Positions 23,476 through 31,145 of a DNA stretch of 34,242 nucleotides are shown piece by piece. Source of the stretch: Clostridia bacterium. GTDB lineage: Bacteria > Bacillota > Clostridia > Christensenellales > CAG-1252. The DNA lies in the NCBI GenBank assembly GCA_016296985.1, contig JAEDHM010000001.1:1-34242 (forward strand), in the 5' to 3' direction. The notes under the pieces are model-generated. The model was given only the letters and a program-made list of their open reading frames with translations. It was not told the origin of the DNA and made no database searches. The translations under genes were made by a program, and so were the position numbers. Within the stretch, counting starts at the first letter, position 1. Every line of letters begins with the position of its first letter.

Positions 23476-23503
23476 ATTGTACCATAATTTTTCCGATATG
23501 CAA
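23476..23503 (-). promoter_or_regulatory. Promoter of the PI-PLC-like gene
   Basis: TTGCAT (23498-23503), a 16-bp spacer and TACAAT (23476-23481) on the minus strand. The predicted start of transcription is at the A of ATG 23469. Confidence 0.65.
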
Positions 23504-23560
23504 CGCTCTTTTGCCTTAAATTTTAATAAACACAAAGTTTTTACCATCCTTTTCAGGGGT

Positions 23561-23588
23561 TTGCTTTGCTTTGAATTTTCAGTATAAT
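23561..23588 (+). promoter_or_regulatory. Promoter of the beta-flower gene
   Basis: TTGCTT (23561-23566), a 16-bp spacer and a perfect TATAAT (23583-23588). Unlike the leaderless candidates, a leader of about 30 nt with GGTGAT before the ATG follows. Confidence 0.65.
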
Positions 23589-23624
23589 ACAGAAAATATT
23601 CTTATGATAAAAGGAATGGTGATT

Positions 23625-23948
23625 ATGGCGTATATTAAAAATTCTTCCTATCAAAACCTCTTGAAAATTGTAAACGGACAAATAAAATACTTTATCCGCG
23701 GAGATAGGCTTACGGATTTTGGAGGAAGAGTTCTTTGCACTTTTGACGGGGAAAGAATAAAGGATTTCGGCGGAAGAGTTTTGCTTAACGTAACCACGGA
23801 TACTGTCAAAACCTTTGGCGGTCAAATAATCGCAAAATTCCATTCATCCACCATAAAAAACTTTGGCGGAATTATTCAGTACCGTATTGACGGTTTTCTC
23901 TCTCGTAGCGAAATGCTGGCGCTTATTGCGATAATCTACGCTATTTAG
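23625..23948 (+). CDS. Four-fold beta-flower domain protein
   Basis: A 107-residue protein with four tandem ~16-residue hairpin units: RLTDFGGRVLCTFDGE, RIKDFGGRVLLNVTTD, TVKTFGGQIIAKFHSS and TIKNFGGIIQYRIDGF. This FGG-centred pattern resembles the '4-fold beta flower' domain, a small closed beta structure of unknown function. A short hydrophobic C-terminus (MLALIAIIYAI) could be a membrane anchor. The start is ATG 23625 with GGTGAT upstream; the frame is open 18 codons earlier but without a site. It is a single gene with its own promoter and terminator. Confidence 0.8.
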   Translation: MAYIKNSSYQNLLKIVNGQIKYFIRGDRLTDFGGRVLCTFDGERIKDFGGRVLLNVTTDTVKTFGGQIIAKFHSSTIKNFGGIIQYRIDGFLSRSEMLALIAIIYAI

Positions 23949-23967
23949 TTTATACTTCAAACAAAAC

Positions 23968-23995
23968 AAAAGACTGAGTTTCCTCAGTCTTTTTC
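23968..23995. terminator. Bidirectional terminator
   Basis: AAAAGACTGAG and CTCAGTCTTTTT form a perfect stem with loop TTTC, followed by a T-run. It lies between the convergent beta-flower gene and the gene ending at 24012, with A/T tracts on both sides. Confidence 0.85.
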
Positions 23996-24011
23996 TTGTT
24001 AGTCAATCCTT

Positions 24012-25361
24012 TTACTTGCCTTCGCTTTCAGTCGCTACTTCTTCGTTAAGTTTGTGAATATTGATTACGTATTCGTAGGAATAACGGAGCAAGTCCTTGA
24101 TTTGCTTTTCGCTAAATTCCTTGGGATCGATAACCACGCTGTACCACACCCAGTCACGGGATACGGGGAAGGTGGACTCGCGAATGTTGTCGTGCAACGT
24201 CTTTTGAAGTTCGATATACTCTTCGTCGGCGCGGAAGATAAGTTTTACTACGCCGGCGCGCTCATAGATTATGCTGTACATCTTGTCGCCCGTCTTCAAA
24301 GTTGCAGGCTTGTTTGCGGTACGCCAGTTGATAACCGTGGGAAGAATTGTGTTAAGTTCATCGCTAGCGTATTCGCAAATTTCGCTTTTACTGAAGTAGT
24401 TGATATGGTATTCGTCGTCCAAGGTATCGGATACCGCCATTGCTCTTTCGTGGCAAGTGTAGTCGTAAACGGAGAGTGAGTAGTTGAGTTCGCGCTCGTT
24501 GAGTTCAACGGTTTTGGGATCGGTAACGATTTTGCCCTCGGTATTTTTAAAGAACTCTTGCGAGAAGGTGTACTTGTACGCCAACTTGACTGTGGTAAGC
24601 ATCAAAACCGCGCTGTTTGCCATTGCCTTGAATACAACGCTGTACCAGTCGGGACCAAGAGCGGGAGCAGGAACAACGCAATCGCCCATTTGTTCGATAA
24701 GTTTGTTGACGGTGTTGAGGTGAAGTCTTACAAGCATAATGGGTGTAGACTTTCTTTCGTACAAAACCATAAAGGTGTTTCCACCGACCTTTGCGCGGTC
24801 GTAGTTCATGGTCTTGTTTCTTCTTTCAACAACCGCTCTGCCACCATAGTTTTTCAAGGTTTCAACGTACATAAGTATTTCGTCACGGGTGAAAATGGGC
24901 AAGCTTTTACGGCGAGTTTCAATCATTGCCTTAAATTCCTCGTCCTCAAGCTCGTTGACAATACCCAAGGATTTTGCCTTTTCCGCATCATCTTCCGCCC
25001 TTTCTTCCTTTGTATCGGTGGTGGTTTCTTCTATAACGTCATCCTCGATAAGTTCGAGGTCGTCGCTGAAAATGTCGTCGGTACCTGCGGTAACCAAACT
25101 GTCAAGCAAACTGTCGAGATTTGCTTGCTCGATTTTTTGATAGGCGTTGTCGGCAGAGGTAAATTCTGTCTTTTTCTTCTTTTTTGCCGCCTTTTTACCG
25201 CTTTTTACACCCAATGCGTAAAAGATTGCGCCACCGAAGAAAAAGCCTGCGAAAATGCTTATAATAAAGCCGAGAAGCGCCATAATAATTTGTTCTCCCG
25301 ATAGGGAAGAAAAAGCAACACCGAAATCAAAATCTTTAAATGCCTCGATAATTTTATCCAT
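24012..25361 (-). CDS. Membrane protein with two YjbR-like domains
   Basis: A 449-residue protein. One membrane helix (about 26-50) is followed by a Lys-rich stretch (GKKAAKKKKK) and a long acidic linker (about 65-150). Two domains follow, at about 155-290 and 310-440. The second closely fits the MmcQ/YjbR double-wing pattern: VKLIFRADEEYIELQKTL, then DWVWYSVVID and IKDLLRYSYEYV. The first repeats it with PDWYSVVF and MLTTVKLAYKYT. YjbR-type domains are proposed to bind DNA or other ligands, but membrane-anchored tandem forms are unfamiliar to me. It follows the 1290-residue surface protein by 11 bp with AAGGAGAAGG before the ATG, hence one operon. Function unknown. Confidence 0.75.
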   Translation of the reverse strand: MDKIIEAFKDFDFGVAFSSLSGEQIIMALLGFIISIFAGFFFGGAIFYALGVKSGKKAAKKKKKTEFTSADNAYQKIEQANLDSLLDSLVTAGTDDIFSDDLELIEDDVIEETTTDTKEERAEDDAEKAKSLGIVNELEDEEFKAMIETRRKSLPIFTRDEILMYVETLKNYGGRAVVERRNKTMNYDRAKVGGNTFMVLYERKSTPIMLVRLHLNTVNKLIEQMGDCVVPAPALGPDWYSVVFKAMANSAVLMLTTVKLAYKYTFSQEFFKNTEGKIVTDPKTVELNERELNYSLSVYDYTCHERAMAVSDTLDDEYHINYFSKSEICEYASDELNTILPTVINWRTANKPATLKTGDKMYSIIYERAGVVKLIFRADEEYIELQKTLHDNIRESTFPVSRDWVWYSVVIDPKEFSEKQIKDLLRYSYEYVINIHKLNEEVATESEGK

Positions 25362-25372
25362 AACCTTCTCCT

Positions 25373-28300
25373 TTATTTCCTCTTAGTCGTCTTTTTGGGC
25401 ATAACCGCCGAAAAAACTACAATCGCTATAATCAACAGGAATATTGACAAACCGAATATTCCCACCAAAAGATATTTCGCAAAGAAAAGCATTCCGCCTT
25501 CATAATCGCCTACTGCATGCACACTGTAGGTGGAGAAATGGAAGATGGTGCTTTCTCCTGCCAAACCGCCGGTGTGATAGCTTCCGCCGGTCATGGCTTT
25601 TACCCTTATTTCCATAATGTAATCGGTTTCAGTTTCTAAAACCAAGGGTTCGCTATAAGTTTCCCAGTCGCATTCAAGCAAATCCTCTTCGCCGTATTCT
25701 GCAAGGGTAATCCTGTACTCGTAAAGGGCGTTTTCGGGAGGATTGATGATGGTAAAGGTTTTGCTACCTAAAGTATAGCTTTCCCTTTCCGTCATTTTGG
25801 GCGCTTCCCAAATTGTCCAAACTGATGAAAGTTCGGTATAATTGCCCAAGTCGTCAAAGTTGGTGGTACATTTTACAAGGATATTATAACTGTTACCCGA
25901 AGGCAAATCACTGAAGACGTATACCCCGGCAGATTCTCTCACCGCAGTATAAACGTTGCTTTCGCCGGTGGATTGTTTTGCGGTTACGGTATACGTGTAG
26001 GTAGTGCGTTTTGTTGTCGGAATTTCCGTAACTCTAACCGTCAAGGTATCCGTTCCCGTTGCCATATCGTCAATGGTAGCGGAAGGAGCGGAAAGAGGTG
26101 TGGTATAGCTGACGGGTGCTCTTTCCCTGCCTACCTCGTTTTGCTTGTTTACTTCTTTGTATCTTGCGGTAAGGAAATATCTTGTACCCGAAACAAGGCC
26201 TGTGATTTTGGGCTTTGTAGTCCAAACGTAATCCTTGTCGCCGTCTATCTTATAGCCGTATTCAATCACGAAGGGGGCTCCGATGCCCGAGCCGTTTAAC
26301 AAAATCGTTGTTTCGTCACAACCGTTTTTGTCAATGGTAAAGTTGAGGTCGTACATTTCCTCAGTCTTTCTTTCTACTACTTCAAACTCGGTCGTCTTTC
26401 CCTTGTGGTCTAAAATTTTGCTAGAGCCTAAGGTATAGTTGTCCGATCCCGTACCGCTTAAAGTAAAGGTGATTTTATATTTTCCTACCTTGCTATCCTT
26501 TTCACAACCATCGCTTTTGGGAGTTACGGTAATGCTTTCGCCTGCAACGAGGTTTGAAATTTCTATCTCGCCTTGGTCGCTTAAAATCATAGTATCGAAG
26601 AAGGTTTTTGTTCCGCAACCTTCATTGAAAGTAAAGGTTATATCAAGAGGTCTTGCAACGATAAGAGCCTTTATTGTAGCAACTTTTTCTCCTGTGGATT
26701 GATGGCAATAATCATCACCAACAAGGGTATATTTGATTACAAAAGTCGAGCCTTGACGGTTGTATTTCCCCTTGTTGTCCTTGATAGGATAACCGCTTAT
26801 ATCCTCTTCGCCCCAACTAACCTTTACGGAAAGGGAATTTTGAATATAGAAGGGAGCCTCGCTCAAAGGCTTTGTCTTGCCGTCGCTTGAATCCTTGTAA
26901 GTAAATATTTCAGTGATATCTTCTTGACCGTAAACAAACTTGTAGGTGTCTACGATCTTATCCAAAACCTTGCTACCATAAGCGGGGGCAACGGTGATTT
27001 TGCGAGGAGCAACGGTAAAGGGTACGTCCAAAAGGTTGTCTGACAAAATCTCGCCCTCTTCATTTACGCCTACAAGGTGATATAATCCCTTGTAGTTGCT
27101 ATTGTCCCAATAAAGAGGAAGGTTTTCGCCTGCACGTTTACCTTCAACGCTTTCTTTTACGTAAACTACGAATTCTTCTTTTTCGCCAAAGCCGTTGTCA
27201 AGTTTGACTGTCCAAGAGGTAGAAGTTTCGCCGTATTCTTGAGTAAACTGGGTATAATAATTTGAAAATACCAATCTTTTGGGGATTATGGTAACCTTAA
27301 AATCATCGTCAACGCCGACTACGGTATATTTGCCATAGTTTTCGTCTGTTTGATTATCCGCAAGAAGTAGTCTATAACTTTCTCCAACCGTCAATCTTCC
27401 GCTTTCGTCAACGGCGTAGCCCTCCTCAAGTTTAAACTGTACCAAAAGAGGATTTTCGCTTTCGTCAACCTTGATTGCAAGGGAAACGACTCCCTCGGTG
27501 GATTCGAATACTCCGTATTGAAGTTGCAAGGCGTTTTCTTGGGTAAAGACTGCATAGTCCTTGTATTCTTCGGGAGTGGTTTCAAGAGAAAATGCGATAT
27601 AAATTTGTTTGTTGACTACCGTGATAAAAGAATGGGGATCAAGTTCGTCAAATATGGGTTTTTGCAAATCGTAGTTTGCCTCTCCGCCCTCAATCGGTGT
27701 TCCATCGCTTTGCTTGACGGTAAATGATTTTACGAAAGCGGTATATTGGCGGTCAATTTCAAGTCCGCCTTCTTTATTAAAATCGGTATACGTAGGAGGA
27801 TTGCCAAAGGAATATTCCTTAGATTCCTCGGTAAAACCGTAAAGTACGCTTATGGTCTCGCCGTTTACACCTTCGATTTCTTCCCTTCTTGCCTCAAACA
27901 TACCGTCGTATCCCGTTTGGTCGTAGGGGAAGGAAAGGTCGATAGTTGAATAAATAGCTTTCAATCCTTGCGCGCTGACTTTACGAGGTACAACTTTCAA
28001 GCCCTTGATGTTGTCGTCAATGTTTATGACGTAATAATCGCTTTTGTCAACGTCGCCGTCCTTGACTAAGGTGCCTTCGCTTACGGAAATTGAATACTCG
28101 CCCACCTTTGCAAAAAGGTTACTGCCCTCGCAGGTGAAGTCAAGGGTTTGTAAGGTGTCGGTTTTATAACAAGTATATCCCTCGAGGGTGGTATAGTTTA
28201 TGGTAGAATAGGTTTCGCCATAAGTCTTTAACAAATATCCGTCCTCGCTGGAAACGCCCTCGCCTTCGGTAGAGATTGCCACCTTGATTTCACGAGGAAC

Positions 28301-29245
28301 GATGGTATAAGTGTCGGAGGTGTTGGGAGAAGAGGAAATTTCTACCCTCTTTCCGTTTACTTCAATAAAGGTTTGAATATAATCGCGAATATTGTATTCC
28401 TCGGGGAAGGCAGGGATATATCCATCTGCATCAAACAAAGGGTTTAAAGCATCCCTATTTTTGATTACGAGGGTATAAGCGCCCTTTGTATCATAAGAAA
28501 CTTCCATACCGCCCTTTACGGTAGCAGGGAAGGTCAACTCGCCAGAGGAATTGGGGATAGCGTGGTCGCCGATAAATCTATCGCCATAGGCCTTGCTTGT
28601 ATCTTTCAAGGTGGGAGCGTCGTAGTAATAACCTTGGTCAAGCAAAACGTTGGTGAAAGCGCAAAATTCCTTACCCGAAGGAAGGACTAATTCTACGGCG
28701 GAAAGGTCGGCTCCGCCTACGCTGTCGGTAAGGGTTGCGTTTACGGTAAGGGTTTTTATTCCCAAGTGGGAAGAGGTGGGAATTTTCCCCTCGAAATAGC
28801 CTTGAGGATCGTTATCGTTGATTGCAAACCAAATTTCTTTATAAACTCCACCAAGGGGGTTTGTAAAGTCAAGATTGATTTTGCCCTCAGCCCCGAATAC
28901 CGAAACTCCGTCCACCATAACGGACAGTTTGAGGTATTTATCCCCTGAAGAGGATTTTGAAAATTGGACGTTCCCCTCGGAATTTGCCACAGCCGTTCCT
29001 TTGAGGTATACGTAATTTCCTTCATAAACTATACTGTCGCCATCCTCTTTTCCAAAGATAAAGTTGCCTTGGGTAAAATAGTAATAGCCGTTGCTGGCTT
29101 GGGAATAAATCGCCGAGCCGTCACGAAGAAAACCGTCGTAAACCACCGAGGATTCTCCCATTGCAACGGTAAAGGTAGTTGCAGAGAGAAGAGCCACCAG
29201 CAAAATGAGTGACAAGGTAAGAATAGGTATTATAGCCTTACGCAT
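25373..29245 (-). CDS. Giant surface protein with MBG- and Fn3-like repeats
   Basis: A 1290-residue exported protein. A signal peptide (MRKAIIPILTLSLILLVALL) is followed by about 900 residues of repeated beta-domains whose borders read YTIVPREIKVAI, VVPRKVSAQG, IIPKRLVF, VAPRKITVAP and VARPLDITF, the pattern of MBG-type repeats in large bacterial adhesins. Then come about three Fn3-like domains (for example ITGLVSGTRYFLTARY and FSDLPSGNSYNILVKC). A C-terminal membrane helix (about 1255-1278) is followed by a short basic tail, PKKTTKRK, so it is anchored through its C-terminus, without an LPXTG motif. ATG 29245 has AGGAGA 10 nt upstream; GTG 29251 is a close alternative. It heads the operon with the YjbR-like gene. 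Confidence 0.85.
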   Translation of the reverse strand: MRKAIIPILTLSLILLVALLSATTFTVAMGESSVVYDGFLRDGSAIYSQASNGYYYFTQGNFIFGKEDGDSIVYEGNYVYLKGTAVANSEGNVQFSKSSSGDKYLKLSVMVDGVSVFGAEGKINLDFTNPLGGVYKEIWFAINDNDPQGYFEGKIPTSSHLGIKTLTVNATLTDSVGGADLSAVELVLPSGKEFCAFTNVLLDQGYYYDAPTLKDTSKAYGDRFIGDHAIPNSSGELTFPATVKGGMEVSYDTKGAYTLVIKNRDALNPLFDADGYIPAFPEEYNIRDYIQTFIEVNGKRVEISSSPNTSDTYTIVPREIKVAISTEGEGVSSEDGYLLKTYGETYSTINYTTLEGYTCYKTDTLQTLDFTCEGSNLFAKVGEYSISVSEGTLVKDGDVDKSDYYVINIDDNIKGLKVVPRKVSAQGLKAIYSTIDLSFPYDQTGYDGMFEARREEIEGVNGETISVLYGFTEESKEYSFGNPPTYTDFNKEGGLEIDRQYTAFVKSFTVKQSDGTPIEGGEANYDLQKPIFDELDPHSFITVVNKQIYIAFSLETTPEEYKDYAVFTQENALQLQYGVFESTEGVVSLAIKVDESENPLLVQFKLEEGYAVDESGRLTVGESYRLLLADNQTDENYGKYTVVGVDDDFKVTIIPKRLVFSNYYTQFTQEYGETSTSWTVKLDNGFGEKEEFVVYVKESVEGKRAGENLPLYWDNSNYKGLYHLVGVNEEGEILSDNLLDVPFTVAPRKITVAPAYGSKVLDKIVDTYKFVYGQEDITEIFTYKDSSDGKTKPLSEAPFYIQNSLSVKVSWGEEDISGYPIKDNKGKYNRQGSTFVIKYTLVGDDYCHQSTGEKVATIKALIVARPLDITFTFNEGCGTKTFFDTMILSDQGEIEISNLVAGESITVTPKSDGCEKDSKVGKYKITFTLSGTGSDNYTLGSSKILDHKGKTTEFEVVERKTEEMYDLNFTIDKNGCDETTILLNGSGIGAPFVIEYGYKIDGDKDYVWTTKPKITGLVSGTRYFLTARYKEVNKQNEVGRERAPVSYTTPLSAPSATIDDMATGTDTLTVRVTEIPTTKRTTYTYTVTAKQSTGESNVYTAVRESAGVYVFSDLPSGNSYNILVKCTTNFDDLGNYTELSSVWTIWEAPKMTERESYTLGSKTFTIINPPENALYEYRITLAEYGEEDLLECDWETYSEPLVLETETDYIMEIRVKAMTGGSYHTGGLAGESTIFHFSTYSVHAVGDYEGGMLFFAKYLLVGIFGLSIFLLIIAIVVFSAVMPKKTTKRK

Positions 29246-29279
29246 AGACACACATCTCCTTATTACACGATTATTGAAT

Positions 29280-29309
29280 ATTGTACCACAAACCGTAGGT
29301 TTTTGGCAA
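29280..29309 (-). promoter_or_regulatory. Promoter of the surface-protein operon
   Basis: TTGCCA (29304-29309), an 18-bp spacer and TACAAT (29280-29285) on the minus strand, with a leader of about 30 nt carrying AAGGAGA. Confidence 0.65.
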
Positions 29310-29342
29310 TAGGCAATATGCTTTTCTCTTTCCTTATCCATA

Positions 29343-29371
29343 TTGACAGAGGGGGGCTTTTGTGATAAAAT
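29343..29371 (+). promoter_or_regulatory. Promoter of the GH13 glucosidase gene
   Basis: A perfect TTGACA (29343-29348), 17 bp including a G6 run, then TAAAAT (29366-29371) preceded by TGA as an extended -10. No clear operator is seen. Confidence 0.8.
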
Positions 29372-29399
29372 TCAAACATAATTCCCTCGGGAGGTTTTT

Positions 29400-31100
29400 A
29401 TGGATTCGGTAAAAACACAATGGTACAAAAATGCAATAATCTATCAAATTTATCCTCGCAGTTTCAAGGATAGCAACGGCGACGGTATCGGTGATCTCAG
29501 GGGTATTATCGAAAAACTCGATTATATCAAAAGTTTGGGCGTAAACGCAGTTTGGCTTTCCCCTTGCTACAAATCCCCCAACGCCGACAACGGTTATGAC
29601 ATAAGCGATTATAGGGATATAATGGAAGATTTCGGTACAATGAAAGACTGGAAAGAAATGATTTCCGGTATGCACGAGCGCGGAATTCGTCTTATTATGG
29701 ACCTTGTCGTAAACCATACAAGTGACGAACACTATTGGTTTAAGGAAAGCAGAAAAAGTAAGGACAATCCCTACAGGGACTATTATATTTGGAGAAAGGG
29801 AAGGGGTAAAAACGGCAAAAAGCCCCCCAACAATTGGACTTCACGCTTTGGCGGTTCTGCTTGGAAATACGACAAAACCACCGGCGAGTGGTATATGCAC
29901 CTTTGGGCTGAAAAGCAACCCGACCTAAATTGGGATAATCCCAAGGTTAGGGAAGAAGTACAAAATCTTGTAAAGTTTTGGCTTGACTTGGGCGTTGACG
30001 GTTTCCGTTGCGACGTTATTACCTATATTTCCAAGGTTGTCAATCCTGACGGCACTATCCCTGACGGAAAATATCGCGTAGGTATCAGGGGGGACGAAAT
30101 GTTTACTCACGGTCCCCACATCCACGAATATCTCCACGAACTTTATGAAAAGGTTTTGTCAAAATACGATTGCATGACCGTTGGCGAAGCTGCAAACGTA
30201 ACCTTGAAAGAGGCTTTGCTTTATACCGGCGAGGGAAGAGAAGAACTTGACACCGTCTTTATGTTTGAACATATGGAAACGGATATGTTTATGCAGGTTA
30301 TCCCCAAAAAGTTTAACCTTAAAAAGTTTAAGGCCGTTCAAACAAGGTGGCAAGAAGGGCTTTTCGGAAAAGCTTGGAACAGTTTGTACTATGAAAACCA
30401 CGACCAAGTAAGAAGTTTAGGCCGTTTCACCGGCAAGGTGGGAGATAAGGGCAAAGAGGCTGCGAAGATGCTTGCCGTTTCCTATCAACTTTTGCAAGGT
30501 ACCCCCTACGTTTATCAAGGACAAGAACTTGGCATGCCCAACTACAAGTTTACCAAAATCGAGGAAATGCGCGATCAACTCGCCTTGAATATTTGGAACA
30601 TGGTCAAGTTTATCCCCTTTATGAAACCTATCTTCTTGAAAATTATGAACGGAAGAAGCAGGGATCAAGGAAGACTGCCCATGTGTTGGGATGCAAGCGA
30701 ATATGCAGGCTTTTCCACTGTCGAGCCTTGGTTGATGGTACATCCTATTCACACCGAAATCAACGTCGAGGCCGAGGAAAAGGATGAAGATTCCGTTTTG
30801 AATTTCTACCGTCAACTTATCGCTCTTCGCAAAGGCGTTTATGCAAACACCATCAAAAATGGTAGATATAAAGAGCATTATCCCAAAAGAAAGGATATCT
30901 ACGTTTTTGAAAGAAGCTTTAAGGGTGAAACCATACTTGTCATCTGCAACTTTAAAAACAAGGAAGCAAAATTCAAAGTCCCCGAAAGCATCTCCCCCGA
31001 AAATCATCAACTTATCCTTTCCAACTACAAGGGCGAAAGACCTCTTGCGGATATGACCTTAAAACCCTACGAGGCTCTCGTTTATTCAATCAAACAATAA
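29400..31100 (+). CDS. malL: GH13 oligo-1,6-glucosidase / alpha-glucosidase
   Basis: A 566-residue cytosolic GH13 (subfamily 31-like) enzyme without a signal peptide. Conserved regions are in order: IYQIYPRSFKDSNGDGIGDL near the start, LVVNHTSDEH (region I, about 102-111), the GFRCDV nucleophile D205 (II), general acid E263 in VGEAAN (III), and D335 in ENHDQVRS (IV), plus QPDLNW near 173. Valine right after the nucleophile (V206) is typical of alpha-1,6-specific members such as isomaltase, whereas alpha-1,4 enzymes tend to have Ala or Thr; this is family knowledge applied here. It would release glucose from isomalto-oligosaccharides imported into the cell. No transporter gene is nearby. GGGAGG precedes the ATG. 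Confidence 0.93.
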   Translation: MDSVKTQWYKNAIIYQIYPRSFKDSNGDGIGDLRGIIEKLDYIKSLGVNAVWLSPCYKSPNADNGYDISDYRDIMEDFGTMKDWKEMISGMHERGIRLIMDLVVNHTSDEHYWFKESRKSKDNPYRDYYIWRKGRGKNGKKPPNNWTSRFGGSAWKYDKTTGEWYMHLWAEKQPDLNWDNPKVREEVQNLVKFWLDLGVDGFRCDVITYISKVVNPDGTIPDGKYRVGIRGDEMFTHGPHIHEYLHELYEKVLSKYDCMTVGEAANVTLKEALLYTGEGREELDTVFMFEHMETDMFMQVIPKKFNLKKFKAVQTRWQEGLFGKAWNSLYYENHDQVRSLGRFTGKVGDKGKEAAKMLAVSYQLLQGTPYVYQGQELGMPNYKFTKIEEMRDQLALNIWNMVKFIPFMKPIFLKIMNGRSRDQGRLPMCWDASEYAGFSTVEPWLMVHPIHTEINVEAEEKDEDSVLNFYRQLIALRKGVYANTIKNGRYKEHYPKRKDIYVFERSFKGETILVICNFKNKEAKFKVPESISPENHQLILSNYKGERPLADMTLKPYEALVYSIKQ

Positions 31101-31110
31101 AAACAAGGTA

Positions 31111-31144
31111 AAAAAAAGGCTGGGATTTTCCCAGCCGTTTTTTT
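31111..31144. terminator. Bidirectional terminator
   Basis: GGCTGGG (31118-31124) and CCCAGCC (31130-31136) with loop ATTTT, an A-run on the left and a T-run on the right. It serves the glucosidase gene on the plus strand and the convergent transglutaminase lipoprotein gene on the minus strand. Confidence 0.9.
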
Positions 31145-31145
31145 A

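Noticed and set aside
24558..25304. 248-codon plus-strand open frame
   Set aside because: Antisense to the YjbR-like protein; Cys/Phe-rich translation typical of a shadow frame.
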